Assembly (NCBI GenBank): GCA_963674545.2
Contig: CAXXFB010000001.1
Coordinates: forward strand, 1,798,001-1,862,000
Source: JABGQS01 sp963674545
GTDB taxonomy: Bacteria > Bacillota > Clostridia > Christensenellales > SZUA-584
Length of the DNA: 64,000 nt
Reading direction: 5' to 3'
The position numbers and the translations under genes are program-made. Shown piece after piece: positions 24,690 to 33,065 of this stretch; position 1 is the stretch's first letter; each line of letters opens with the position of its first letter. The notes under the pieces were generated by a model, which was given only the letters and a program-made list of their open reading frames with translations, was not told the DNA's origin and made no database searches.

Positions 24690-24905
24690 TTAGTTTTTTG
24701 TCTCCCAATATTATAAATCATAGCTTTACAGTAAAAGAAGCGTCCAGACAGAGCGCCTCTTGTTTCAACAACTGAACTAGGATTCGCTCCTCTTCCTTCC
24801 GTTGCTTTCACGCCACTTCGCCTGTCTTTTTCCGCCATACCCGCTAGGGCACAGGCTGGCGGCGGCAGGCTCTGGTTCAAATCACCGGATTCCGATAATA
24901 TAAAA
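24690..24905. other. GC-rich intergenic element with no convincing gene
   Basis: Much more GC-rich than its borders, with GGCGGCGGCAGGC and a GGTTCAAATC block that looks like a tRNA T-loop near 24871-24884, but no complete tRNA cloverleaf that I can fold. A 68-codon minus frame crosses it; its composition resembles spurious translations of tRNA-like repeats. It is probably a dispersed repeat or RNA-derived remnant. Confidence 0.35.
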
Positions 24906-25823
24906 TTAATCTGCTCTCTCCAAGTCCTGCTCCGGTAGTCGTTTTACCTGATTGAGCCAATCTACCGGCAGATTATCCATACCATTCTTTGCGCCAAGTA
25001 TTGCGCCAATGATCATGCCGCGTGTAGCCGAATCACCGCCGATTCGTGCGTTCAGAGACAACGCCTCTCGGTAATCTGATGATGTCATCAACAGCTTAAA
25101 AATGACTGGTATAGCGTGTCTGGCATGGCAACTCTGCCCCAACACCTCTGCAATATCCGCCTCGGAATTACCGGCCACCGTCTCGGCCGCTGATAGATAC
25201 TCTTCTAACAACGTTATATCCTTCCCGTTCTTTCTCATATCGCCCAAAGAATCACGCAGCAGATTGGTAATGGATACTTGCTCCCCCTCCAAAACTTTTA
25301 ATATTGTGCGCACAAACAGCTCTGTTGCCAACAGTGACGGTTGACTGTTGTGTGTAAGACGGCTTTGGCTTAATGCTGCATCAAGTGCTGTTTCCGGCTT
25401 CTCAATAAAATATAACACAGGTGCGATGCGTGATGCACCGCCCAGCTCGTCGGACTTAGACCCTGTGGCTTTACCCTTATCAAATGCCTTTATCGATTCC
25501 TTGCTAGCCACGTCCATATACCCGCTATAACTGTTCATATACTGTCGCCATGCTGTTTTGAATCCATCTTCTGTATATTGACCCCGGCGTTCTTTTAAGT
25601 AATCGTAAAGCAGCATTGCCTGATCGCCGTAGTGCGTATAATCACCCAAATGCTTTCCACTGTGCCAGCTACTGCGCAGCGGTTCATGCGGCTCATCATA
25701 TTCTCCAAAGAGCTTCTTGATAGCCCTTACATTGTATATCCAATGAGCCCCCAACACAAAAGAATCGCCTAAAAAGCTGCCTAGCAACATCGCTCTTTTT
25801 CTTTCGTTTCGTTCCAGCGCCAT
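24906..25823 (-). CDS. ADP-ribosylglycohydrolase family protein
   Basis: 305 residues. The N-terminus LGSFLGDSFVLGAHWIY and GDYTHYGDQAMLLYDYL, and the C-terminal GGDSATRGMIIGAILGAKNG, match the binuclear-Mg ADP-ribosyl-acceptor hydrolase fold (DraG/ARH family, PF03747). The usual GGDTDTxxAxxGxxxGA is altered to GGDSATRGM, so one metal-coordinating Asp/Thr pair differs. Members remove ADP-ribose from proteins or nucleic acids or hydrolyse related compounds. No partner ADP-ribosyltransferase is in the window. It is monocistronic, at the edge of the accessory region. Confidence 0.8.
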   Translation of the reverse strand: MALERNERKRAMLLGSFLGDSFVLGAHWIYNVRAIKKLFGEYDEPHEPLRSSWHSGKHLGDYTHYGDQAMLLYDYLKERRGQYTEDGFKTAWRQYMNSYSGYMDVASKESIKAFDKGKATGSKSDELGGASRIAPVLYFIEKPETALDAALSQSRLTHNSQPSLLATELFVRTILKVLEGEQVSITNLLRDSLGDMRKNGKDITLLEEYLSAAETVAGNSEADIAEVLGQSCHARHAIPVIFKLLMTSSDYREALSLNARIGGDSATRGMIIGAILGAKNGMDNLPVDWLNQVKRLPEQDLERAD

Positions 25824-25928
25824 TTAAATTCCCCTTATATATTTTTTCCGTATTATTTTAACATTATGTTTACGTTGCAAAGGCTATTTGAAGATAAACC
25901 TTAACCAAATCCGTTTCTAGTATCTGTA

Positions 25929-26138
25929 CTATATTTCCATTATATCACAAATCAACTGTACTTCAGAAAGAACATCTCTAATCTCTTCAATTTGTCCCTT
26001 TTGTATCATATGCATTATCTCCATGCCAGAAATTGTTCTATTTGCCGTTTCAAAACTCTTAAATCCTAACATCTGATTCGTCTTCCTCTTAATAAACCGA
26101 TGATCTTGCTCAGCGATATTATTCAGATATTTGATCAT
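25929..26138 (-). pseudogene. IS6-family transposase C-terminal remnant
   Basis: 69 codons encoding NNIAEQDHRFIKRKTNQMLGFKSF, ending with ISGMEIMHMIQKGQ. This matches the C-terminus of IS6/IS26/IS257-type DDE transposases (catalytic Glu region EQDHRFIK). The N-terminal two thirds and DDE aspartates are missing, and the upstream sequence has no continuing frame. It is a dead insertion-sequence fragment marking the left side of the accessory region. Confidence 0.8.
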
Positions 26139-26287
26139 TCAATGTTAGGTTTTAAAATATATATCTCAGCGATATTTCTCTTTGAGCGCATCAAAATACG
26201 TTGGCTCCCAAAATCACTTAAAAAATCAAAGTGCTTCTCCTACCTATAGCATAAAAAAAGCTCCTGAAAATACCGCACTAAGACGTC

Positions 26288-26635
26288 TATCTGTAGCGGA
26301 GAAGGTGGGATTCCCTTCGCAGGCTGATGCCTGCTTTCAGGCCAGGTCACTAAAAACGCCACACTGTGGCGTTTTCTTAACGTTCCCGTTCGAATCCTAC
26401 TACTTTTTCTGCACAAAAAACAAAAACCCACACAAGGTGGGTTTCCGTTTTTCTGTGGCGGAGAAGGTGGGATTCCCTCCGCAGGCTGATGCCTGCTTTC
26501 AGGCCAGGTCACTAAAAACGCCACACTGTGGCGTTTTCTTAACGTTCCCGTTCGAATCCTACTACTTTTTCTGCACAAAAAACAAAAACCCACACAAGGT
26601 GGGTTTCCGTTTTTCTGTGGCGGAGAAGGAGAGCG
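26288..26635. repeat. 162-bp tandem repeat (two copies plus a partial third) with tRNA-end-like pieces
   Basis: GCGGAGAAGG begins at 26296, 26458 and 26620, exactly 162 bp apart. The first two units are nearly identical (one base differs in CCCTTCGC/CCCTCCGC); the third stops after about 12 bp. Each unit has, on the minus strand, GAATCCCACCTTCTCCGC, which resembles the 3' end of a tRNA-Ser, and on the plus strand GTTCGAATCC, like a T-arm. It also carries two terminator-like hairpins (AAAACGCCAC/TGTGGCGTTTT and AACCCACacaagGTGGGTTT). No full tRNA is present. Probably amplified tRNA-tail/terminator debris or an old integration site. Confidence 0.7.
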
Positions 26636-26710
26636 CCCGAACGATGCACTCATAATGAAAACAGCATGAAGAAATAGTTCAGCCAATAACTATTTTGAGG
26701 AGCATTGATT

Positions 26711-27031
26711 ATGAAAACAAGAATCGAAAACGGCATTGAATACGAACTGATAGGTGACATCTGGTATCCAAAACTGGAAAGCAAGAACGGCAACATCAGA
26801 CTTGGTGAATATGGATTATTGCGATTGAAATATCTTGAGCAGAATAAATCCGGCTTATATGAGCAGTTGTTCTTGGCTGGAGAGTTGTTCAGCCATTGCA
26901 AGGAGCTTGAGACCCAGGCAAAACAGATGAAGTATACGATTGTTAAGCAGTGTCTTACTAAGGATATGGATATTATGCAAGCATTAGATATTGCTGAGCA
27001 AACGGTGAAGCACGATTTGATTTATTGTTAA
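26711..27031 (+). CDS. tnpV: Transposon-encoded protein TnpV
   Basis: 106 residues from the ATG at 26711, with GAGGAGC correctly spaced. IEYELIGDIWYPKL, LGEYGLLRLKYLEQNKSGLYEQLFLAGEL and a C-terminus ending VKHDLIYC match TnpV of Tn4451-type elements (known examples end in NHDLIYA/C). Its role is undefined: it is conserved in these transposons but not a recombinase. It marks the left arm of the element; tnpW and the recombinase are 15 kb away at the other arm. Confidence 0.85.
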   Translation: MKTRIENGIEYELIGDIWYPKLESKNGNIRLGEYGLLRLKYLEQNKSGLYEQLFLAGELFSHCKELETQAKQMKYTIVKQCLTKDMDIMQALDIAEQTVKHDLIYC

Positions 27032-27043
27032 TATGTAAAGCTG

Positions 27044-27079
27044 ATAAGCAGCCTGTAGAGCGTTTTGCAGGCTGCTTAT
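27044..27079 (+). terminator. Strong inverted repeat after tnpV
   Basis: ATAAGCAGCCTG / CAGGCTGCTTAT, 12-bp perfect stem, 12-base loop. The T-run is weak, but the location just after tnpV suggests a terminator. A second inverted repeat, TTTACCTA / TAGGTAAA, follows at 27107-27135. Confidence 0.6.
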
Positions 27080-27187
27080 TCTATCAAGGTGATAATGTGA
27101 GTAGAATTTACCTACTTTATTAAGACATAGGTAAAAATACAGGAAATATTACACATGTAGTGATAAATCTTTTCATCAGCTAATTAA

Positions 27188-27205
27188 TTGGTTGCGAAAA
27201 ACCAA
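27188..27205. promoter_or_regulatory. Operator copy 1 (TTGGT-N8-ACCAA)
   Basis: TTGGTTGCGAAAAACCAA, upstream of the -35 box. It is the first of three 18-bp inverted repeats with the same arms and the same 8-base spacer. Confidence 0.7.
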
Positions 27206-27209
27206 CAAA

Positions 27210-27227
27210 TTGGTATTGACAAACCAA
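27210..27227. promoter_or_regulatory. Operator copy 2, overlapping the -35 box
   Basis: TTGGTATTGACAAACCAA includes the TTGACA of the promoter, so occupancy would exclude RNA polymerase. Its centre is 22 bp from copy 1. Confidence 0.7.
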
Positions 27228-27244
27228 AACAACAATGCTACAAT
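27216..27244 (+). promoter_or_regulatory. Consensus sigma-A promoter of the methyltransferase-fusion operon
   Basis: -35 TTGACA (27216-27221), 17-bp spacer, -10 TACAAT (27239-27244). The start site is expected near 27251, inside operator copy 3. Confidence 0.8.
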
Positions 27245-27245
27245 A

Positions 27246-27263
27246 TTGGTAATTAAAAACCAA
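27246..27263. promoter_or_regulatory. Operator copy 3, at the transcription start
   Basis: TTGGTAATTAAAAACCAA covers the predicted +1 and abuts the ribosome site AGGAGG. Its centre is 36 bp from copy 2. Three such sites on one promoter point to tight, cooperative repression. Confidence 0.7.
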
Positions 27264-27276
27264 GGAGGCGAGAATT

Positions 27277-29001
27277 TTGCAAAGAAACAAATTGATTTGG
27301 CAAATAAACGATATTCTAAGAGGTACATATAGTTCTAATGATTATTATGAATATGCTGTTTCTGCGGCTTATTTTCATAATATTTTTAAGAAATATAATA
27401 TAAGCATTTATTACAATAATAAAATTAATTTAAAAGAAATATTGCTTAAAAATACCAATTTAATGACAGAAGAAGAAGCAACCATCTGCAGAGATGTAGT
27501 TGAATGTGGGTTTGCAAATATAGAGATAGAAGCATTAGAAAAATTCTTTAATATCTACGAAGATTTATCATCTACAGAAGTATTGAAGCTTCTTGATGAA
27601 TTTTATGAACAAATGCAAAGTCGTTCATCTGGAATGAATATTAGTATTGACTCTGTAATTGAATTGAGCAAGAAGCTACTTCAAATAGAGCCGGATAGTA
27701 GAGTTATTGATATGTGTTCTGGATATGGAAAGTTTTTGCTATCATTGAATGATACAAATGAACTTTCAGGAATCGAGATAAATTTTAATACATATGTTGT
27801 ATCGAAAATGCTTTTATATCTACAAGGTAAAAAAGTAAGAATATATAATAAGGATGTTTTACAATATAATTTTACTAATGAAAAGTATGATTATATTTTT
27901 TGTGAAGCTCCATTTGGTTTGAAAGTAAATAATTCCACCTTGGATGTGTTAAATAAAAGTTCAAATATTCCTTATAAGTTTAATAGGAACTCAGGAAGCT
28001 GGTTGTTTGTAGCTCAAGTGCTGAAAGCTTTGAAACAAAACGGCAAATCGATAGTTGTTATGAATAATGCTCCGTTATTTCAGTATAGCGATAATGAATT
28101 TCGAAAGTATTTATTAGAAACAGGCTATTTAGATATGGTTATTAGGCTGCCTGAAAAATTGTTAGCGGAAACATCAATATCTATAAGCATACTAGTAATA
28201 TCAAACGAAAAATCTAAAAATATAAAACTTATAGATGCATCAAAAGAATATATTGAGGGCAGAAGGATAAATAGCTTATCACAAGAGAATATCGATAAAA
28301 TAATTCGTATGTCCGAAGATGAGAAATATAATATTAGTTATGAAGAAATAGCAAATAATAACTACAATCTTTTCCCAACAAACTATGCTAATGATATTAA
28401 TATTAGTAATCCCATAAAAATTGAAGATCTTGCAAATGATATTTTTAGGGGTGTCCAAATTAGTGCAAAAATGCTAGACGAAATTGTAGCAGTCGATGAT
28501 TATACTTATAAAGTTATGAGTTTAAGCAATATTGATGATTATTCAATAAATTATAATGACATGCAAAAAGTTAAAGTAGATCATAGTAAGTGGAATAGAT
28601 ATCTCTTAGAAGATGGCGATTTTATATTGTCAGCAAAGGGAACTAAAATTAAAACTGCAGTATTTGAAAATAATAGCGACGAAAAGGTAATAGCTTCTGG
28701 CAATTTAATGGTTTTGCGGTTGAAAAGAGATATCGTTGATGCATATTATCTAAAGCTATTCTTAGATAGCAAACTGGGTCAAAAATGCATAAACCGCATT
28801 CAAACTGGGGCTGTTATTCTTTCGATTAGTAAGCAAGCCCTTCAATCAATGGAAATACCTAGAAGCAGCATTGGTGAACAGAAAGCGCTCATTGCAAAGT
28901 ATAAAGCGAAAATTGATGAGCTAAACTATCATAAACGTAAACTTGATGAACTTACCAAAAACATCAATAATATTTTTGATAATGAATTAGGTGGTGAGTG
29001 A
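27277..29001 (+). CDS. Fused N6-adenine methyltransferase-like (degenerate) and HsdS-like protein
   Basis: 574 residues from a TTG start with AGGAGG nine bases upstream. Residues 120-340 form a type I HsdM-like methyltransferase core: motif I region VIDMCSGYGKFLL (145-151) keeps the SAM loop, but catalytic motif IV is CEAPFG (209-214) instead of NPPF, losing the Asn and one Pro. The GEFYTP-type loop before motif I is also missing (SGMNISIDSV). Residues about 380-570 are a half specificity subunit: a target-recognition domain, then the helical spacer AIxSMEIPxSSIGEQKALI. It probably binds DNA at a specific site but may not methylate. It overlaps the next gene's leader and is 0.6 kb upstream of a normal hsdM-hsdS. 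Confidence 0.7.
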   Translation: MQRNKLIWQINDILRGTYSSNDYYEYAVSAAYFHNIFKKYNISIYYNNKINLKEILLKNTNLMTEEEATICRDVVECGFANIEIEALEKFFNIYEDLSSTEVLKLLDEFYEQMQSRSSGMNISIDSVIELSKKLLQIEPDSRVIDMCSGYGKFLLSLNDTNELSGIEINFNTYVVSKMLLYLQGKKVRIYNKDVLQYNFTNEKYDYIFCEAPFGLKVNNSTLDVLNKSSNIPYKFNRNSGSWLFVAQVLKALKQNGKSIVVMNNAPLFQYSDNEFRKYLLETGYLDMVIRLPEKLLAETSISISILVISNEKSKNIKLIDASKEYIEGRRINSLSQENIDKIIRMSEDEKYNISYEEIANNNYNLFPTNYANDINISNPIKIEDLANDIFRGVQISAKMLDEIVAVDDYTYKVMSLSNIDDYSINYNDMQKVKVDHSKWNRYLLEDGDFILSAKGTKIKTAVFENNSDEKVIASGNLMVLRLKRDIVDAYYLKLFLDSKLGQKCINRIQTGAVILSISKQALQSMEIPRSSIGEQKALIAKYKAKIDELNYHKRKLDELTKNINNIFDNELGGE

Positions 29002-29002
29002 T

Positions 29003-29506
29003 ATGCAATTAAATACTGATGAGTTGTATGAACTGCTTGATAAATTAACAGAAATAATTACACAGGCAAATAGGCTTGATGAGATAGAAATTGTTTTGGA
29101 TAAGTATAACCTAAGAAGTATTATCAATCCGGAAGAATTGGATAGACTTGCTTTTGATACAAGAGCAAAAATTCTTATTATTGGAGCATCTCAGGTTAAT
29201 GAGGATGATATATTGAGATTAGCTAAAAAGTGTAAAGTTAATCCTGATTTGATCGAGTGTGAAATTGATTATGAAGGATTTAAGCACTATAACTTTGGTA
29301 AGTTGGAATACAATACTAATTATCGATGTGTACTGATAGGACCAATTCCACATAGTGTTCCAAACAAAGGAACCTATGAAAGTATCATATCAAAAATGGA
29401 AAATGAAATAGATAAATATCCTAAAATATACAAGCTCCAGAGCAAGAGCGATGTTCTTAAGATTACAAAAACCGGCTTGGAAGAAGTTTTTCGACAAATA
29501 GCTTAA
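29003..29506 (+). CDS. Unknown protein co-encoded with the methyltransferase-specificity fusion
   Basis: 167 residues from ATG 29003, one base after the upstream stop, with GGTGGTGAG as ribosome site, so translation is coupled. The N-terminal 40 residues are helical (ELYELLDKLTEIITQANRLDEIEIVLDKY). Residues 55-140 look like a small alpha/beta domain: AKILIIGASQVNEDDILRLAKK, then NYRCVLIGPIPHSVPNKGTYES. The alternation of hydrophobic strands with a late H-S motif is faintly like DUF2325-type Rossmann domains, but I do not recognise the family. The strict coupling implies it works with the fusion protein. Confidence 0.6.
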   Translation: MQLNTDELYELLDKLTEIITQANRLDEIEIVLDKYNLRSIINPEELDRLAFDTRAKILIIGASQVNEDDILRLAKKCKVNPDLIECEIDYEGFKHYNFGKLEYNTNYRCVLIGPIPHSVPNKGTYESIISKMENEIDKYPKIYKLQSKSDVLKITKTGLEEVFRQIA

Positions 29507-29594
29507 TGGTTGCTGGCATACATCCTTAGAATATTATATAATAACAGGGAATATTTACAACATTGTTGATTTTATAAATGTAAAGGGGAATCTA

Positions 29595-31172
29595 ATGGCA
29601 AAAGCATCAGCAAAGAAACAAAAAAGCATAGAGCAATCATTGTGGGAATCTGCGAATAAACTGCGTGGAACGGTTGAACCATCTGAATATAAGCATGTTG
29701 TTCTCAGCTTGATTTTCTTGAAATATGCAGGAGATAAATTTGAGGAGCGAAAGCAGGAATTGATTGAAGAGGGAAAAGAAAGATACATTGATATGGTTGA
29801 ATTTTATACCATGAAGAATGTATTTTATCTTCCCAAAGAATGTCGTTGGAATGAAATAATAAATTCAGCAAAAACAAATGTTACAGGATTAGCTTTAACG
29901 ATTGATACTGCGTTATCAACAATTGAAAAGAAAAACCCTTCACTTAAAGGGGCTTTACCGGATAATTATTATTCAAGATTGAGTTTGGATGCTAATAGAT
30001 TGGCATCGCTACTGGATGAGATAAATAACATTAAAACACTCGAAGATAAAGAGAAAGATATTATTGGCAGAGTATATGAATTTTGCTTAAGTAAATTTGC
30101 TCTTGCTGAGGGAAAAGGTAAAGGTGAATTCTATACTCCAAAGTCGATTGTAAATTTGATTGCAGAAATGATCGAGCCATACAAGGGCAAGATTTATGAC
30201 CCCTGCTGCGGTAGTGGTGGTATGTTTGTACAGTCTATGAAATTCATTGAAAGCCATCATGGTAATAAGCGTGATATATCTATTTATGGTCAAGAGAATA
30301 CCGCAACAACATATAAGCTGGCTAAAATGAATTTAGCAATCAGAGGCATTTCTGCAGACTTAGGAGCGATTCCGGAGAACACTTTCTTTGATGATCAGCA
30401 TAAAGACTTAAAAGCTGATTATATAATGGCTAATCCTCCGTTCAATCAGAAGTCATGGCGTGCTGACAATCAACTTGTTCATGATCCCAGATGGAGTGGT
30501 TATGATGTTCCACCTACCGGAAATGCTAACTATGGATGGATACTTAATATTGTTTCTAAGCTATCATCAAACGGTACAGCCGGTTTCTTACTTGCGAACG
30601 GTGCTCTTTCTGGCGGTGGCACTGAATATAACATCCGCAGAAAATTGATTGAAAACAAACTTGTTGATGCAATTATTTATCTACCCAGAAAGATGTTTTA
30701 TACTACTGATATTGGTGTTACTCTTTGGATTTTATCAAAGAACAAAAAAGCCAGAACGGTTGAACAGAATGATGAAATAGTCAAATATAGAGATCGTGAA
30801 AATGAAATTCTATTTATGGACTTAAGACAGAAAGGTTCGCCGTTCGAAAAGAAATATATAGAGTTCACCGAAGATGATATTATCAATATATCCGCTACTT
30901 ATCATAACTGGCAGCGTGCGGATAAGTATTCTGAATATGAGGATACTCCTGAATACTGCTATAGTGCTAATTTGGAAGAAGTCGAGAAAAAGGATTTTTC
31001 TCTTGTCCCAAGCAAATATATTGAGTTTATTAATCGTGATGAAAACATAGATTTTGATGAGAAAATGAAATCATTGCAGTCAGAATTCACGTCACTTTTA
31101 AAAGAAGAGGAAGCATCGAAGAAAGACTTGCTTAATGTGTTCAAGGAGTTAGGTTATGAGATCGAACTATAA
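29595..31172 (+). CDS. hsdM: Type I restriction-modification methyltransferase subunit HsdM
   Basis: 525 residues, full length. HsdM N-terminal helical domain (1-150), GEFYTPKSIVNLIAEM, SAM motif DPCCGSGGMF (202-211) and catalytic NPPF (280-283) are all intact. Two HsdM with one HsdS methylate adenine at a bipartite site. AAAGGGGAAT precedes the ATG. The 3' end overlaps hsdS by 17 bases. It is active by all visible criteria, in contrast to the degenerate paralogue upstream. Confidence 0.93.
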   Translation: MAKASAKKQKSIEQSLWESANKLRGTVEPSEYKHVVLSLIFLKYAGDKFEERKQELIEEGKERYIDMVEFYTMKNVFYLPKECRWNEIINSAKTNVTGLALTIDTALSTIEKKNPSLKGALPDNYYSRLSLDANRLASLLDEINNIKTLEDKEKDIIGRVYEFCLSKFALAEGKGKGEFYTPKSIVNLIAEMIEPYKGKIYDPCCGSGGMFVQSMKFIESHHGNKRDISIYGQENTATTYKLAKMNLAIRGISADLGAIPENTFFDDQHKDLKADYIMANPPFNQKSWRADNQLVHDPRWSGYDVPPTGNANYGWILNIVSKLSSNGTAGFLLANGALSGGGTEYNIRRKLIENKLVDAIIYLPRKMFYTTDIGVTLWILSKNKKARTVEQNDEIVKYRDRENEILFMDLRQKGSPFEKKYIEFTEDDIINISATYHNWQRADKYSEYEDTPEYCYSANLEEVEKKDFSLVPSKYIEFINRDENIDFDEKMKSLQSEFTSLLKEEEASKKDLLNVFKELGYEIEL

Positions 31173-32376
31173 AAGACTTGGACAATACATTAAGCCTGTT
31201 AATAAGCGCAATAATGATTTGAAAGTAAGCTTATTACTTGGAGTAAGCATACAAAAAGTATTTATAAAATCAATTGCGAACACGGTTGGAACAAATTTTA
31301 AAAATTACAAAGTAGTGAAAAAGGATCAATTTGCATATGGTCCTGTAACGTCAAGAAACGGTGACAAAATTTCTGTAGCTTTACTTGAAGAAGATGAATG
31401 TATAATCTCAAGCTCATATACAGTATTTAGAATTATTGATAAAGAAGTATTATTACCCGAATATCTCATGATGTGGTTCAGACGCCCTGAGTTTGATCGA
31501 TATGCCCGATATATGTCACATGGCAGTGTGCGGGAAATATTCGGGTGGGAAGAGATGTGCAATGTAGAGTTGCCTATCCCCGATATTGAAAAACAAAGAG
31601 AAATTGTAGAAGAATATAACGCCATCGTTAATCAAATAGAGCTAAACCAAAAGCTCTATCAGAAGTTAGAAGAAACAGCAAAGGCTCTTTATAGGCATTG
31701 GTTTGTGGATTTTGAGTTCCCTAATGAAGAAGGAATGCCTTATAAATCAAGTGGCGGTGAGATGGAATATAATGAGGAGCTAGATGATGAAATACCAAGG
31801 GGGTGGACAGTTGATACAATAGATACCATAGCGAAAGATGTTGTTTGTGGTAAAACTCCACCTACGGAAGATAGCACTAATTATGGAAGTGATATCCCTT
31901 TCCTTACAATACCTGATATGCATAATAAAGTTTTTGCAGATACCTATGACAGATATTTATCTTTTAAGGGTGCAAAAACTCAAATAAACAAAACACTCCC
32001 TCCCTATAGTATCTGTGTTAGCTGTATTGGAACAGCTGGGCTAACCATACTAACTTCGGTTGAATGTCAAACTAATCAGCAGATAAATAGCATTATTTGC
32101 AAAGATGGTATAAGTGCTTTCTATATATATTTAGTGATGAAGAATATGGCTAGAGATATTAATGAATTTAGTAATAGAGGCTCTGTAGGAAAAAACATGA
32201 ATAAAACTGAATTTAGTAATTTATTTATAGTTAATCCCAAAAAAGAAATTCAGGATGGCTACGAAAATGTTGTAAAAATGTTGTTTGAATATGTATTGGT
32301 TATTCAAAAAAAATTAGTAGATTTAAATGTATTAAAAGAATTGATATCAACTAAGATTGCAAAAGCTACTCTTTAA
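31156..32376 (+). CDS. hsdS: Type I restriction-modification specificity subunit HsdS
   Basis: 406 residues with two target-recognition domains (about 1-145 and 200-360), each followed by a helical spacer: LPIPDIEKQREIVEEYNAIVNQIELNQKLYQKLEETAKALY (first) and the C-terminal IQKKLVDLNVLKELI. It directs HsdM to a bipartite DNA sequence. It starts inside the hsdM end. The recognition sequence cannot be predicted by eye. Confidence 0.92.
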   Translation: MRSNYKRLGQYIKPVNKRNNDLKVSLLLGVSIQKVFIKSIANTVGTNFKNYKVVKKDQFAYGPVTSRNGDKISVALLEEDECIISSSYTVFRIIDKEVLLPEYLMMWFRRPEFDRYARYMSHGSVREIFGWEEMCNVELPIPDIEKQREIVEEYNAIVNQIELNQKLYQKLEETAKALYRHWFVDFEFPNEEGMPYKSSGGEMEYNEELDDEIPRGWTVDTIDTIAKDVVCGKTPPTEDSTNYGSDIPFLTIPDMHNKVFADTYDRYLSFKGAKTQINKTLPPYSICVSCIGTAGLTILTSVECQTNQQINSIICKDGISAFYIYLVMKNMARDINEFSNRGSVGKNMNKTEFSNLFIVNPKKEIQDGYENVVKMLFEYVLVIQKKLVDLNVLKELISTKIAKATL

Positions 32377-32391
32377 TAGGGGAGATAAAAG

Positions 32392-32799
32392 ATGAGTGAA
32401 TTTATAAAGACATTACTTATAGCAGTAATTCCGGCTGTCATCACATCATTAGGTACATATTTAATTGCTGCAAAGAATTTTAAGTCGTCATTGAAAACTG
32501 TTCAAGAAAATAATAAACATGACTTGGATAAGCTTATGGAGCAGCATAAATTGGATATCGTCGGTTTGAAAGAAAAACATAAATTAGAAATGGCAGGCAA
32601 GGAAAAGGATCATGCTTATAAGCTGGAGATTATGCAGAAAGAGCATGAAAATGAGTTGATAAAAAACAGTAAGAGCAGCGAAAACGGTGTTATGTTTGGT
32701 GCTTTAGGAGGATTGATTCAAGATGTTCTTAAAGATCCAAGTAAACTTGATGATTTGATGAAGTTGAAAGAAAAGGCGGAGCAGCTTAAGAAGAAGTAG
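32392..32799 (+). CDS. Membrane-anchored coiled-coil protein in the RM operon
   Basis: 135 residues: an N-terminal membrane helix (FIKTLLIAVIPAVITSLGTYLI), then a long Lys/Glu/His-rich coiled coil (about 30-95) and a short C-terminal region with GVMFGALGGLIQDVLKDP. AGGGGAGATAAAAG precedes the ATG, 15 bp after hsdS. Small membrane or coiled-coil genes do occur between hsdS and hsdR in some Firmicutes loci, but their function is unknown. Confidence 0.65.
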   Translation: MSEFIKTLLIAVIPAVITSLGTYLIAAKNFKSSLKTVQENNKHDLDKLMEQHKLDIVGLKEKHKLEMAGKEKDHAYKLEIMQKEHENELIKNSKSSENGVMFGALGGLIQDVLKDPSKLDDLMKLKEKAEQLKKK

Positions 32800-32809
32800 G
32801 GAGAAGAAA

Positions 32810-33055
32810 ATGGATATTATAAGGAATGTAACACTAAAATGCGGAGTATGTGGTAATGAAAATTTTGAATATGATGATGAATTATTTAATTCGATAGAAG
32901 AAGCCGATGAGGTGAAATGCACAGTTTGTAATAAAATATATACTGGTGAAGAGCTTTTAGAAGCCAACTCAGCATTGATTGAAAATACAACGGAAGAATT
33001 AGCAGATGAAGCGATAAAAAAAGCGTTAAAAAAAGCTGGATTTAAAGTTAAGTAG
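32810..33055 (+). CDS. Small zinc-ribbon protein
   Basis: 81 residues. Two CxxC pairs, LKCGVCGNENF and VKCTVCNKIY, 29 residues apart, form a zinc ribbon, followed by an acidic and then basic helical tail ending KKALKKAGFKVK. It has its own ribosome site (GGGAGAAGAAA) and follows the coiled-coil gene by 10 bp. It may bind nucleic acid or a partner protein. Confidence 0.65.
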   Translation: MDIIRNVTLKCGVCGNENFEYDDELFNSIEEADEVKCTVCNKIYTGEELLEANSALIENTTEELADEAIKKALKKAGFKVK

Positions 33056-33065
33056 GAGGATATTA

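Noticed and set aside
24820..24895. tRNA gene suggested by GGTTCAAATC
   Set aside because: No acceptor or anticodon stem can be formed around the T-loop-like block on either strand.
26240..26686. Minus and plus frames of about 150 codons across the tandem repeat
   Set aside because: They translate the repeat and its tRNA-like/terminator pieces; the periodic protein sequence just reflects the 162-bp unit.
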